Of a stretch of DNA of 64,000 bases, positions 25,772-33,147 are shown piece after piece. How positions within the stretch are numbered: position 1 is the stretch's first letter; the number at the start of each line of letters is the position of its first letter. This stretch comes from VRUE01 sp963697805 (GTDB lineage: Bacteria > Actinomycetota > Thermoleophilia > Solirubrobacterales > 70-9), in assembly GCA_963697805.1 (NCBI GenBank), contig CAVOPB010000002.1, positions 744,001 to 808,000 on the forward strand. The letters are read 5' to 3'. Under the pieces are notes generated by a model. The model searched no databases and had not been told where the DNA came from. It saw only the letters and a list, made by a program, of their open reading frames with translations. Made by a program: the position numbers and the translations under genes.

Positions 25772-26137
25772 ATGGAGGATCTGGGGCAGCCGAGCTCATA
25801 CCTGACGCTTCAGCCGGGTGCGCCGGTGTACTCAAGCGACGGCGAGAAGCTGGGTGAGGTCGAGCACGTCCTGGCCGACCCCGAGGTCGACGTCTTCGAC
25901 GGCATCGTCCTCGACACCAGCGTCCTGCCCGGGGGCCACAGGTTCGCCGACGCGCCCCAGGTCCAGGAGGTCTACGAGCGCGGAGTCGTGCTCAAAATCA
26001 CCACAGCGGCGGCCGAGGGCCTGCCGGAGCCGACCGCCAATCCGGGCAGCCTCGAGGCCACACCGGACGACGTCGGCCCAAGGGACCTCGGCGACAAGCT
26101 GCGCCGCGCCTGGGACCTGATCTCCGGCAACTACTGA
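25772..26137 (+). CDS. PRC-barrel domain protein
   Basis: 121 residues from ATG (MEDLGQPSSYLTLQPGAP). The first 70 residues are a PRC-barrel (VYSSDGEKLGEVEHVLADPEVDVFDGIVLDTS). The remainder is a short helical tail with LGDKLRRAWDLISGNY. PRC-barrel proteins bind partners in photosynthetic centres or in RNA processing (RimM); stand-alone actinobacterial versions have no assigned role. The longer open frame upstream of this ATG is antisense to the CoA ligase and was not used. Confidence 0.75.
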   Translation: MEDLGQPSSYLTLQPGAPVYSSDGEKLGEVEHVLADPEVDVFDGIVLDTSVLPGGHRFADAPQVQEVYERGVVLKITTAAAEGLPEPTANPGSLEATPDDVGPRDLGDKLRRAWDLISGNY

Positions 26138-26168
26138 TGCCGCGGCGATTTCTCTAGGATCCCCCGCC

Positions 26169-26642
26169 GTGAGAACGCTGATGCTGACAATTGCCGCCTG
26201 CGCCGCGATCGCGATCGCCGGCTGCGGCGGCGACGACTCGACGACGGGTTCGGAAACCGGGGAATCCGCCGCGACGACGACGAAGCCGGTGGTCAAGCCG
26301 CCGAAGGGCAAGCCGCCGCAGCAGCTCGAAGTCAAGGACCTGGTCGAAGGCAGCGGCGAAGAAGCCGTCTCCGGCGACGAAGTCACCGTCGATTACGTCG
26401 GCGTCAACTACAAGAGCGGCAAGGAATTCGATTCCTCTTGGGGTAAGGCTCCGTTCCCGTTCACGCTCGGCGCCGGCGAAGTGATCCCGGGCTGGGACCA
26501 GGGCGTCGAAGGGATGAAGGTCGGCGGCCGCCGCGAACTGATCATCCCGCCGGAACTCGCATACGGCTCATCCGGCTACCCGCCGACGATCCCGCCGAAC
26601 GAAACGCTGATCTTCGTGATCGACCTGCGCGAAGTCGGCTGA
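26169..26642 (+). CDS. FKBP-type peptidyl-prolyl isomerase lipoprotein
   Basis: 157 residues from GTG. A signal peptide (MRTLMLTIAACAAIAIAGC) ends in a lipobox with Cys19, so the protein is predicted to be lipid-anchored outside the membrane. A Thr/Lys/Pro linker is followed by the FKBP domain (about residues 53-157): VTVDYVGVNYKSGKEFDSSW, the VIPGWDQGVEGMKVGGRREL block and IPPELAYGSSGYPPTIPPNETLIF are the classic FKBP signature. It catalyses prolyl isomerisation in exported proteins. Glutamate is written mostly GAA here, unlike the GAG-rich cytosolic neighbours. Confidence 0.93.
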   Translation: MRTLMLTIAACAAIAIAGCGGDDSTTGSETGESAATTTKPVVKPPKGKPPQQLEVKDLVEGSGEEAVSGDEVTVDYVGVNYKSGKEFDSSWGKAPFPFTLGAGEVIPGWDQGVEGMKVGGRRELIIPPELAYGSSGYPPTIPPNETLIFVIDLREVG

Positions 26643-26749
26643 GCCGCCGATCGGCGGTCGAGCTCGACCGGCTGGAGGACATCTCCGGCCGCGCGTCGAA
26701 GCTGCTCGAGCGGGAGGCCGACGAGGTGGCCGGTTTCCTTGCAAGCTGA
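26639..26749 (+). other. Possible tiny reading frame overlapping the FKBP stop
   Basis: A 36-codon frame from CTG at 26639, overlapping the FKBP TGA, ends with ...ELDRLEDISGRASKLLEREADEVAGFLAS. Codon third positions are GC-rich and the peptide is a credible amphipathic helix, but no normal start or ribosome binding site is present. It may be a tail lost from a larger gene. Confidence 0.25.
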
Positions 26750-26794
26750 GCGAATTGGCTGATTGGACTCCAGTCGAAGGGGTATCGGGTCGAT

Positions 26795-27166
26795 ATGACG
26801 GCAACGATGAGCGATCGAGACACCCCAGTGATCGAAACGCTGATGGAAATCGAGCGTGAGCTCGCAGAGGGCGACGGCTCGACCTACCGGGACCGTCTGA
26901 GCGATGACGCCGTCGTTGTCATGCCGGGGAGGGTGCTCGACAAGTCGAGCACCGTCCAGGTGATGGAAGGCTCCCCAGGCTGGGATGACCTCTCGTTCGC
27001 GAACCGGCGACTCCGCGTGCTCGACGACGACGCGGCAATCGTCACCTATCGCTTCACCGGCAAGCGCGGCTACGAACGCTACGACGCTGTCCTCTCCAGC
27101 ACCTATGTGCGCGAGAGCGGCGGCGAGTGGGAACTCGCGTTCCACCAGCAGACCCCGCTGCCCTGA
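26795..27166 (+). CDS. NTF2-like (DUF4440/SnoaL-type) protein
   Basis: 123 residues from ATG. A helix-rich start (IETLMEIERELAEGDGSTYRDRLSDDAVVVMPG) and alternating strands (AAIVTYRFTGKRGYERYDAVLSSTYVRESGGEWELAFHQQTPLP) are the cone-shaped NTF2 fold with the usual C-terminal W-x-L-x-F-H-Q-x-T-P ending of DUF4440 proteins. Such proteins bind small ligands or act as minor enzymes; none can be assigned. It is followed after 25 bases by the hotdog-like gene on the same strand. Confidence 0.75.
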   Translation: MTATMSDRDTPVIETLMEIERELAEGDGSTYRDRLSDDAVVVMPGRVLDKSSTVQVMEGSPGWDDLSFANRRLRVLDDDAAIVTYRFTGKRGYERYDAVLSSTYVRESGGEWELAFHQQTPLP

Positions 27167-27191
27167 GCCGCAACTGCTTGGATAGGCGCCG

Positions 27192-27902
27192 ATGGCCGAC
27201 CCGGTGATCGTCCCCGCGCGCTTCAACGGGCCCCTCGCCAACGCCAACGGCGGCTACTCGGCGGGAGTCGCCGCGGCGATGCTCGAGGGCCCGGTCGAGG
27301 CGACCCTGAGGCGACCGGTCCCACTCGACCGGCCGCTGAGCGTCAGCATGGATGGCGGCGGCGTCCAGCTCCTCGACGGCGAGGACCCGATCGTCGAAGC
27401 GAACGAGGCGCCCGGCTTCGAGATCGACGTCCCGGATCCCGTCAGCGTGGTCGAGGCCCGCGAGGCGATGGGCCGCTACCGCGGACTCGACGAGGGCCCG
27501 TTCAGCCGCTGCTTCGTCTGCGGCCTCGCCCGCGAGGACAGTTTCGAGGTCTTCTCCGGCCGGGTCGAGGGTCGCGACGTCGTCGCCTCGACCTGGACCC
27601 CGCCGGACTGGACCGCCGGCGCCGACGGCCGCGTCCGGCCCGAGTTCGTCTGGTCGGTGCTCGACTGCCCGACCTTCTTCGGCGCCTACATCGACGTCGA
27701 GGAGCTGCCACTCAGCTTCCTCGGCCGGATGACGGCTCGCGTCGACTCGGCCCCCGCCGTCGGCGAGGAGCACGTCGTGATGTCCTGGCCGCTGGGCGTC
27801 GACGGCCGCAAGGCCGAGGCCGGGGTTTCGCTACTCACCGGCGGGGGAGAAGTACTTGCGTCAGCCAGAGCACTTCTGATCGAAGCCAAAAAAGGAGAAT
27901 GA
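27192..27902 (+). CDS. Thioesterase-superfamily (hotdog-like) protein
   Basis: 236 residues from ATG (MADPVIVPARFNGPLANANGGYSAG). The opening resembles the double-hotdog acyl-CoA thioesterases that begin with an F-x-G-x-x-x-x-x-G-G-Y-x-x-A/G block. A central RCFVCGLARED block has two cysteines, also found in actinobacterial relatives. The predicted role is hydrolysis or binding of an acyl thioester, but the catalytic residue is not certain. Its TGA overlaps the ATG of the VOC gene (ATGATG), so translation is coupled. Confidence 0.6.
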   Translation: MADPVIVPARFNGPLANANGGYSAGVAAAMLEGPVEATLRRPVPLDRPLSVSMDGGGVQLLDGEDPIVEANEAPGFEIDVPDPVSVVEAREAMGRYRGLDEGPFSRCFVCGLAREDSFEVFSGRVEGRDVVASTWTPPDWTAGADGRVRPEFVWSVLDCPTFFGAYIDVEELPLSFLGRMTARVDSAPAVGEEHVVMSWPLGVDGRKAEAGVSLLTGGGEVLASARALLIEAKKGE

Positions 27903-28273
27903 TGGGACAGCCCGTAATTCATTTCGAGGTGATCGGCAGCGACGGCGAGCGGCTGCAGAGCTACTACGCCGACCTGTTCGACTGGGACGTCAACGCCGAG
28001 AACGAGATGAAGTACGGCCTCGTCGACCGCGAGGCCAATCTAAACGGTGAAGGCATCGGCCTCGGCGGCGGGATCGGCCAGGGCCCCGACGGCTACGAGG
28101 GCCACGTGACTTTCTACGTCGAAGTCCCCGACGTCGAGGCGGCGCTCGCCAAAGCCGAGGAGCTGGGCGGCAGCCGGGTGATGGGGCCGGAGACGATCAT
28201 GGGCAGGATGGTGCTCGGCCAGCTCAAGGACCCCGAGGGGAACATGATCGGCCTGATCGAGGGCGGCAGCTAG
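27899..28273 (+). CDS. VOC-family (glyoxalase-like) protein
   Basis: 124 residues. The two beta-alpha-beta-beta-beta modules of the vicinal oxygen chelate fold are seen: VIHFEVIGSDGERLQSYYADLFDWDV and HVTFYVEVPDVEAALAKAEELGGSRVMGPETIMGRMVLGQLKDPEGNMIGLIE. Metal ligands His8 and Glu near the end (GLIEGG) fit the family. The reaction is unknown; many such actinobacterial proteins bind small metabolites. The stop TAG shares the CTAG tetranucleotide with the stop of glyS on the other strand. Confidence 0.8.
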   Translation: MMGQPVIHFEVIGSDGERLQSYYADLFDWDVNAENEMKYGLVDREANLNGEGIGLGGGIGQGPDGYEGHVTFYVEVPDVEAALAKAEELGGSRVMGPETIMGRMVLGQLKDPEGNMIGLIEGGS

Positions 28274-29658
28274 CCGAGCTTCGGGCTGCGCCAGGGCGCA
28301 TCGAGGCGGCCGGCGAGCTCATCGGCCAGCCCCTCGACCGGGACCCGGACCTGCTCCAGGGAGTCGCGGTCGCGGAGGGTGACGGTGTCGTCTTCCATTG
28401 TCTGGCCGTCGACGGTGACGCCCCAGGGCGTGCCGATCTCGTCCTGGCGGCGGTAGCGCTTGCCGATCGAGCCACCCTCGTCGAACTCGGCGGGGACGCG
28501 ACGGCGCAGGCTCTCGAAGATCTCGCGGGCCTTCTCCGGCATCCCCTCCTTCGAGACCAGGGGCAGGACGGCGACCTTGACCGGGGCCAGCTTGGGGTGG
28601 AGGCGCAGCACCGTACGCTTGCGGCCCTCGATCTCCTCGACGTCGTAGGCATCGACGAGGAACGCCAGGGCCGCGCGGTCGGCGCCCGCGGCGGGCTCGA
28701 TCACGTAGGGGACGTAGCGCTCCTTGGTCTGCTGGTCGAAGTACTCGAGCTTCTCGCCGCTGAACTTGGCGTGCTGGGTGAGGTCGAAGTCGCCGCGGTT
28801 GGCGATCCCCTCGAGCTCCGACCACCCGATCGGGAACAGGTACTCGATGTCGCTGGTCGCCGATGAGTAGTGGGATAGCTCGTCGGCGCCGTGCGGGCGG
28901 ACGCGCAGCAGTTCGGGGCGGATGCCGAGCTCGGTGTACCAGCGCTCGCGCTCCTCGATCCACGTTCCGTGCCATTTTTCGGCGTCTGCCGAGGGAACGA
29001 AGAACTCCATCTCCATCTGCTCGAACTCGCGGGTTCGGAAGATGAAGTTGCCCGGGGTGATCTCGTTGCGGAACGACTTGCCGATCTGGGCAATCCCGAA
29101 CGGCGGCTTCTTGCGGGCGAAGCCGAGAACGTTCTTGAAGTTGATGAAGATCCCCTGCGCGGTCTCCGGCCGCAGGTAGACCTCGGCCCCCTCGCCGGCG
29201 ACGGGGCCGACGTGGGTCTCGAACATCAGGTTGAACTGGCGCGGCTCCGAGAGCTCGCCGCCGCACTCGGGGCAGCGCAGCTCGGCGTTCGGGTCGCCCC
29301 CTTCGGCCTCGACCGCCTCGCGCAGATGGTCCTCGCGCCAGCGCCTCTTGCACTCGCCGAGGCACTGGACGAGCGGGTCGGTGAAGCCCTCGAGGTGGCC
29401 CGAGGCCTCCCAAACGCGCGGGTGCTGGAGGATCGCCGAGTCGAGGGCGACGATGTCGTCGCGGTCCTGCAGCATCGCCCGCCACCACTCGCCTTTGACG
29501 TTGTTCTTCAGCAGGACCCCGTAGTGGCCGTAGTCGTAGGTCGAGCCGAGGCCGCCGTAGATCTCCGAGGAGGGGAAGACGAAGCCGCGGCGCTTGCAGA
29601 GGGCGACGATCTCCTCCATCGTCACCGTGTCCGGGGTGGTCTCGGGTGTTGCTGCCAT
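28270..29658 (-). CDS. glyS: Glycyl-tRNA synthetase, homodimeric class II
   Basis: 462 residues of the alpha2 (eukaryote/actinobacteria) type, not the alpha2-beta2 type. Motifs: MEEIVALCKRRGFVFPSSEIYGG at the N-terminus, motif 1 GVLLKNNVKGEWW, a zinc-like CPECGGELS insertion, motif 2 FRNEITPGNFIFRTREFEQMEMEFF, and an anticodon-binding domain after KLAPVKVAVLPLVSKEG (about residue 365). It charges tRNA-Gly. The gene symbol for this type is also written glyQS. It is convergent with the VOC gene with a 4-base overlap, and divergent from fmdB. Confidence 0.96.
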   Translation of the reverse strand: MAATPETTPDTVTMEEIVALCKRRGFVFPSSEIYGGLGSTYDYGHYGVLLKNNVKGEWWRAMLQDRDDIVALDSAILQHPRVWEASGHLEGFTDPLVQCLGECKRRWREDHLREAVEAEGGDPNAELRCPECGGELSEPRQFNLMFETHVGPVAGEGAEVYLRPETAQGIFINFKNVLGFARKKPPFGIAQIGKSFRNEITPGNFIFRTREFEQMEMEFFVPSADAEKWHGTWIEERERWYTELGIRPELLRVRPHGADELSHYSSATSDIEYLFPIGWSELEGIANRGDFDLTQHAKFSGEKLEYFDQQTKERYVPYVIEPAAGADRAALAFLVDAYDVEEIEGRKRTVLRLHPKLAPVKVAVLPLVSKEGMPEKAREIFESLRRRVPAEFDEGGSIGKRYRRQDEIGTPWGVTVDGQTMEDDTVTLRDRDSLEQVRVPVEGLADELAGRLDAPWRSPKLG

Positions 29659-29701
29659 TTGAGGAACGGTATAGCCCGGCTGCGATAATCCGCCGGCTCC
29701 G

Positions 29702-30019
29702 ATGCCGATCTACGAGTACAAATGCGAGAACGGGCACGTCTTCGACGTGATCCAGAAGATGAGCGACGAGGCGCTCACCGAGTGCCAGGAGTGCGGGGCG
29801 CCGGCCGAACGCGTGCTGCACCCGGTCGCGGTCCACTTCAAGGGCTCCGGCTTCTACAACACCGACTACGGGCGCAAGAAGGGCGGTGGCGACGGCTCCG
29901 GCTCGGAGGGCTCGGGCGACTCGAAGTCCTCGGACTCCTCGAAGTCTTCGGACTCGAAGTCGTCTGACTCGAAGAGCTCCGACTCGAAGTCGACGGCGGC
30001 GACGAGCAGTGGCGACTAG
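29702..30019 (+). CDS. FmdB-family zinc-ribbon protein with Ser/Lys/Asp tail
   Basis: 105 residues. The zinc ribbon MPIYEYKCENGHVFD...ALTECQECGAPAERVLHPV has one Cys near residue 8 and a C-x2-C pair near 31-34, the FmdB pattern in which a Gly-His stands in for the missing Cys. From residue 60 the protein is a low-complexity tail of repeated K-S-S-D-S units, encoded by tandem TCGAAG/TCTGAC-like codons. FmdB proteins are putative regulators of unknown detail. The stop overlaps the stop of the LCP gene on the opposite strand (4-base overlap). Confidence 0.85.
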   Translation: MPIYEYKCENGHVFDVIQKMSDEALTECQECGAPAERVLHPVAVHFKGSGFYNTDYGRKKGGGDGSGSEGSGDSKSSDSSKSSDSKSSDSKSSDSKSTAATSSGD

Positions 30020-31233
30020 CCGCCCATCAGCTTCTTCACGGCCCTCTTGCGCTCGGACTCCGGCACTTCGATGCTCGATCCGGGGCCGTCGAAATCGCAG
30101 CCCGAGTTCTGGCCCTCGCAGAGGACGTCGGCTTCGGAGTCGCCGCCGATCCCGGCGGCGAGGACCAGCTGCGGCATCGTCAGGAACCCCATGTCGCTGA
30201 CGAACGCCTTCGGCGCGTTCCAACCGATCAGCGGGCCCTTGATGAAGTTGTAGGGGAGGCGCAGGGGGTCGGTGAGGCGGCCCTTGATCCCGCTGATCAC
30301 TTCCTGCTGGGCGCGGGCGCGGTCGAGGTCGTCGTAGCCCAGGGTGTAGGCGCTGGCGCCGGGGCCGGGGCATTCGCTCGGCTTGCGGATCCGCGCGTAG
30401 GTCAGGGCCTGCTGGCCGTCGAGGGCGTGCTCGCCCTTCCCGAGCCGCAGGGTGTATCCGCCCTGGCCGCCGCCGGCGCCCCCGGCGATGTCGGCGCAGA
30501 TCTTCACTGGGACGTCGACCTTTACCCCGCCGACCGAGTCGATCAGGTCTTCGAAGCCGCTGAAGTCGACGATCGCGACGTGGTCGATCTTGATGCCGAG
30601 GAAGTCCTCTACCGCTTCGATCTGCGCCTTGGCGCCGCCGAACGCAAACGCGGCGTTGATCTTCTGCGGGTTCTGGCCCGGGATCTCGGCGTAGACGTCG
30701 CGCGGAATCGAGAGTTTCTGGAAGTCGCCGCCGCCGGCGCGGATCAGCAACAGCGTGTCGGCGCGGAACTGCCCGACCGAGCAGGAGCCGTGGGGCGCGT
30801 CTCCGTGCGCCTGCTGGTCGAAGCACTGCTGGGTCGGCGCGTGGCCCGGCTCGGCCGCGTCGGGGGGTCGGGCGTCGGTGCCGATGACGAGGATCGTCTG
30901 CGGGTTGACGAGCAGGAGCGGGTTACCGTGCAGAGCCGACTTCGCTTCCCCGGAGAGCTTGAAGGCCTGGATCTGGGCCGAGACGGCGAAGGCGAGGAAG
31001 CTGAGCAGGATCCAGCCCAGTGCCGCGATGCCGACCCATTTCAGGACCTGCTTGCCGGTTGCCCGAGTGCGGCCGGTGTCGGCCTTGCGATCGGGCAGGC
31101 GGGGTGGCTTCTTCGAGCCGCCCCGCAGGCTCGGGAGGTCCGGTTTACGGAACCTGGAGAGGAGCCCCCGGCGGGACTTGTAGACCTTGTAATCGGGCGG
31201 TCCGGACGGCCGCTGCTCATCGCTCTCGGGCAT
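30016..31233 (-). CDS. LytR-CpsA-Psr (LCP) family protein
   Basis: 405 residues from the ATG at 31233 (MPESDEQRPSGPPDYKV); the open frame upstream is antisense to the ROK kinase. A basic cytoplasmic head (residues 1-68) is followed by one membrane helix (WVGIAALGWILLSFLAFAV), then the extracellular LCP domain: TILVIGTDARP, RADTLLLIR, SIPRDVYAEIPG, KINAAFAFGG and ALTYARIRKPSE, with the Arg and Asp residues that bind polyprenyl pyrophosphate. These enzymes attach glycopolymers to peptidoglycan or other acceptors. The Cys-rich loop (CFDQQAHGDAPHGSCSVG) and C-terminal C-x7-C may form disulfides. It is divergent from the ROK gene by 48 bases. Confidence 0.9.
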   Translation of the reverse strand: MPESDEQRPSGPPDYKVYKSRRGLLSRFRKPDLPSLRGGSKKPPRLPDRKADTGRTRATGKQVLKWVGIAALGWILLSFLAFAVSAQIQAFKLSGEAKSALHGNPLLLVNPQTILVIGTDARPPDAAEPGHAPTQQCFDQQAHGDAPHGSCSVGQFRADTLLLIRAGGGDFQKLSIPRDVYAEIPGQNPQKINAAFAFGGAKAQIEAVEDFLGIKIDHVAIVDFSGFEDLIDSVGGVKVDVPVKICADIAGGAGGGQGGYTLRLGKGEHALDGQQALTYARIRKPSECPGPGASAYTLGYDDLDRARAQQEVISGIKGRLTDPLRLPYNFIKGPLIGWNAPKAFVSDMGFLTMPQLVLAAGIGGDSEADVLCEGQNSGCDFDGPGSSIEVPESERKRAVKKLMGG

Positions 31234-31281
31234 GAAAGGCTTAGGAATGATGCCGATGCCCGCGGTCGCCCGCGAAATCAG

Positions 31282-32244
31282 ATGAGCCCCGCCGAGTCGA
31301 TAGGCGTCGATCTCGGCGGCACCAAGATGCTGGTCGGAGTCCTCGACAGCGGCTCCGAGGTGCTGTGGGAGAGCCGCGAGGCCTCGACCGGCCAGACCGA
31401 GGAGGAGCTGGTCGAGCTGCTGGTCCGCGAGGTCGGCGAGGCGCGGGAAGCTCGTGCGGGTGTCGGGGCGATCGGGATGGGGGTCCCGGCGACGATCGAC
31501 CGCGAGCGCGGCCTCGCGGTCTCGGCCGTCAACCTCCCGATCGAGGACCTGCCGCTGCGCGACCTGGTCGCGGCGCGGACAGGCCTCCCGGCCTTCCTCG
31601 ACAACGACGCCAACGTCGCGGCGTTTGCCGAGTTCCTCTTCGGCGCCGCCAAGGGCGCCCAGAACGTCGTCATGCTGACGATCGGGACCGGGATCGGCGG
31701 TGGCCTGATCCTCGGCGGCGAGCCCTATCGCGGTTCGACCGGGGCGGGTGCCGAGCTCGGCCACTTCACGATCGAGATCGACGGTCCCCGCTGCCAGGGG
31801 AACTGCCCCAACCACGGCTGCCTCGAGACGATGGCCTCGGGGACCGCGATCGGCCGCGAGGGCCGGGCGGCGGGCGAACGCGAGCCGGACTCCGCCCTCG
31901 GCGCCCTCCTCGCCGAGGGCCACGCGATCGACGGCAAGCAGGTGACAGACGCGGCCCACTCCGGCGACCCGACGGCGATCGACGTCCTCGAACTGATCGG
32001 GACCCGGCTCGGAGTCGGCCTCGCCGGCCTTGCCAACATCTTCGAGCCGGAAGTGATCGTGATCGGCGGCGGCGCGATCGCCGCCGGCGACCTGCTGCTC
32101 GAGCCGGCCCGGCGCGAGCTTGCGGCACGGGCCCTGCGGCCGATGAACGAGACGCCGGTGGTCGCCGCCCTGCTCGGCGAGGACGCGGGAATGATCGGGG
32201 CGGCGGCGATGGCCCGGATCGAATTGGAGCGGGGCGGGGGCTGA
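31282..32244 (+). CDS. ROK-family glucokinase-like sugar kinase
   Basis: 320 residues. The ATP-binding block is SIGVDLGGTKMLVGVLDSG, the catalytic Asp is in LDNDANVAAFAEFLFGAAKG, TIGTGIGGGLILGG binds phosphate, and the ROK zinc signature is GPRCQGNCPNHGCLETMASG (His and three Cys). Cytoplasmic phosphorylation of glucose or another hexose is likely. The ATG of rsmI overlaps its TGA, so the kinase and the rRNA methylase are translationally coupled. Confidence 0.92.
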   Translation: MSPAESIGVDLGGTKMLVGVLDSGSEVLWESREASTGQTEEELVELLVREVGEAREARAGVGAIGMGVPATIDRERGLAVSAVNLPIEDLPLRDLVAARTGLPAFLDNDANVAAFAEFLFGAAKGAQNVVMLTIGTGIGGGLILGGEPYRGSTGAGAELGHFTIEIDGPRCQGNCPNHGCLETMASGTAIGREGRAAGEREPDSALGALLAEGHAIDGKQVTDAAHSGDPTAIDVLELIGTRLGVGLAGLANIFEPEVIVIGGGAIAAGDLLLEPARRELAARALRPMNETPVVAALLGEDAGMIGAAAMARIELERGGG

Positions 32245-33074
32245 TGCCGGGCTCGCTGATCGTCTGCCCGACCCCGATCGGAAACCTCGACGACATCACC
32301 CTCCGGGCCCGCGACGCCCTCGTCGCCGCCGACTACATCGCCTGCGAGGACACCCGCCGCACCGGCTCGCTCCTCGACAAGCTGGGGATCAGGCCGGCGC
32401 CGCCGCTGGTCTCCAACCACGAGGGCAACGAAGCCTCGCGGGCGACCGAGTTGGCGCAGCGGATCGAGCGCGGCGACACCGTCGTCCTCGTCTCCGACGC
32501 CGGGATGCCGGCTATCTCCGACCCCGGCTTCCGGCTCGTCCGGCGCTGCATCGAGCGCAACCTCGAGGTGACGGTCCTGCCCGGCCCCTCGGTGGTGCCG
32601 GTGGCGCTGGTCGCCTCGGGCCTGCCGACCGACCGCTGGCTCTTCGAGGGATTCCTGCCGAAGCGCTCGGGGGAGATGGAGCGGGTCCTGCGCTCGGCCG
32701 AGACGGTGATCGCCTTCGAGTCGCCGCGGCGGGTAGGGGAGTCGCTGGCGGCGCTGGCGGCGATCGCGCCCGACCGTCCGGCCGCGGTCTGCCGCGAGCT
32801 GACCAAGATGCACGAAGAGGTCGCACGGGGGTCGCTGGCGGAGCTGGCGCGCCGCTTCCGCGGCGATGTCAAGGGCGAGATCGTCCTCGTGATCGGCCCG
32901 GCCTCCTCGGAGGACCACGAAGACCGCGACGTCAGCTTCGCGGTCGACGCCCTCCGCCACCTGGTCCAGTCCGGCGCGCGGCCGCGGGCAGCGGCAAGTG
33001 TCGTCGCCGCGTTGACCGGAACGAGGGCGAACGACCTCTACCGTGCGTTGACCGGCAGGGAGCCTCGACAGTGA
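32244..33074 (+). CDS. rsmI: 16S rRNA (cytidine1402-2'-O)-methyltransferase
   Basis: 276 residues of the tetrapyrrole-methylase-like fold. Signatures are CPTPIGNLDDITLRA at the N-terminus, ACEDTRRTGSLL, VLVSDAGMPAISDPGF and LPGPSVVPVALVASGLP. It uses SAM to 2'-O-methylate C1402 in the ribosomal P site. It overlaps the ROK kinase start by ATGA. Its stop TGA overlaps the GTG that opens the decayed copy of the start-site repeat before metG. Confidence 0.95.
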   Translation: MPGSLIVCPTPIGNLDDITLRARDALVAADYIACEDTRRTGSLLDKLGIRPAPPLVSNHEGNEASRATELAQRIERGDTVVLVSDAGMPAISDPGFRLVRRCIERNLEVTVLPGPSVVPVALVASGLPTDRWLFEGFLPKRSGEMERVLRSAETVIAFESPRRVGESLAALAAIAPDRPAAVCRELTKMHEEVARGSLAELARRFRGDVKGEIVLVIGPASSEDHEDRDVSFAVDALRHLVQSGARPRAAASVVAALTGTRANDLYRALTGREPRQ

Positions 33075-33130
33075 GCGCGGAGCGACCGAGCGTGCATATC
33101 TGATTCTTCGCGAGGGAGCGAAGCGCGAAC
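33071..33130 (+). repeat. Start-site repeat, decayed copy upstream of metG
   Basis: The sequence from GTGAGCGCGGAGCG to GAGCGAAGCGCGAAC matches the repeats before prs (44642) and eno (63240). Here the reading frame is broken: the shared Trp codon TGG is TGA, and one base is missing from the GCGCAGCGAGCGAAG block. The leader would be only MSAERPSVHI. metG starts 17 bases after the repeat. Confidence 0.7.
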
Positions 33131-33147
33131 ATTTAATTGAGCAAGAG

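Noticed and set aside
29886..30000. Tandem codon repeat in fmdB as a CRISPR-like array
   Set aside because: The repeats are 6-15 bases, in frame and encode a K-S-S-D tail; there are no spacers or cas genes.
28319..30826. Minus-strand frame of 835 codons over glyS, fmdB and the LCP gene
   Set aside because: It crosses three genes in another frame, is Arg-rich without motifs, and has no start or operon logic.
31234..31959. N-terminal extension of the LCP frame
   Set aside because: It is antisense to the ROK kinase; the LCP layout (basic head, one helix, LCP domain) is complete from 31233.
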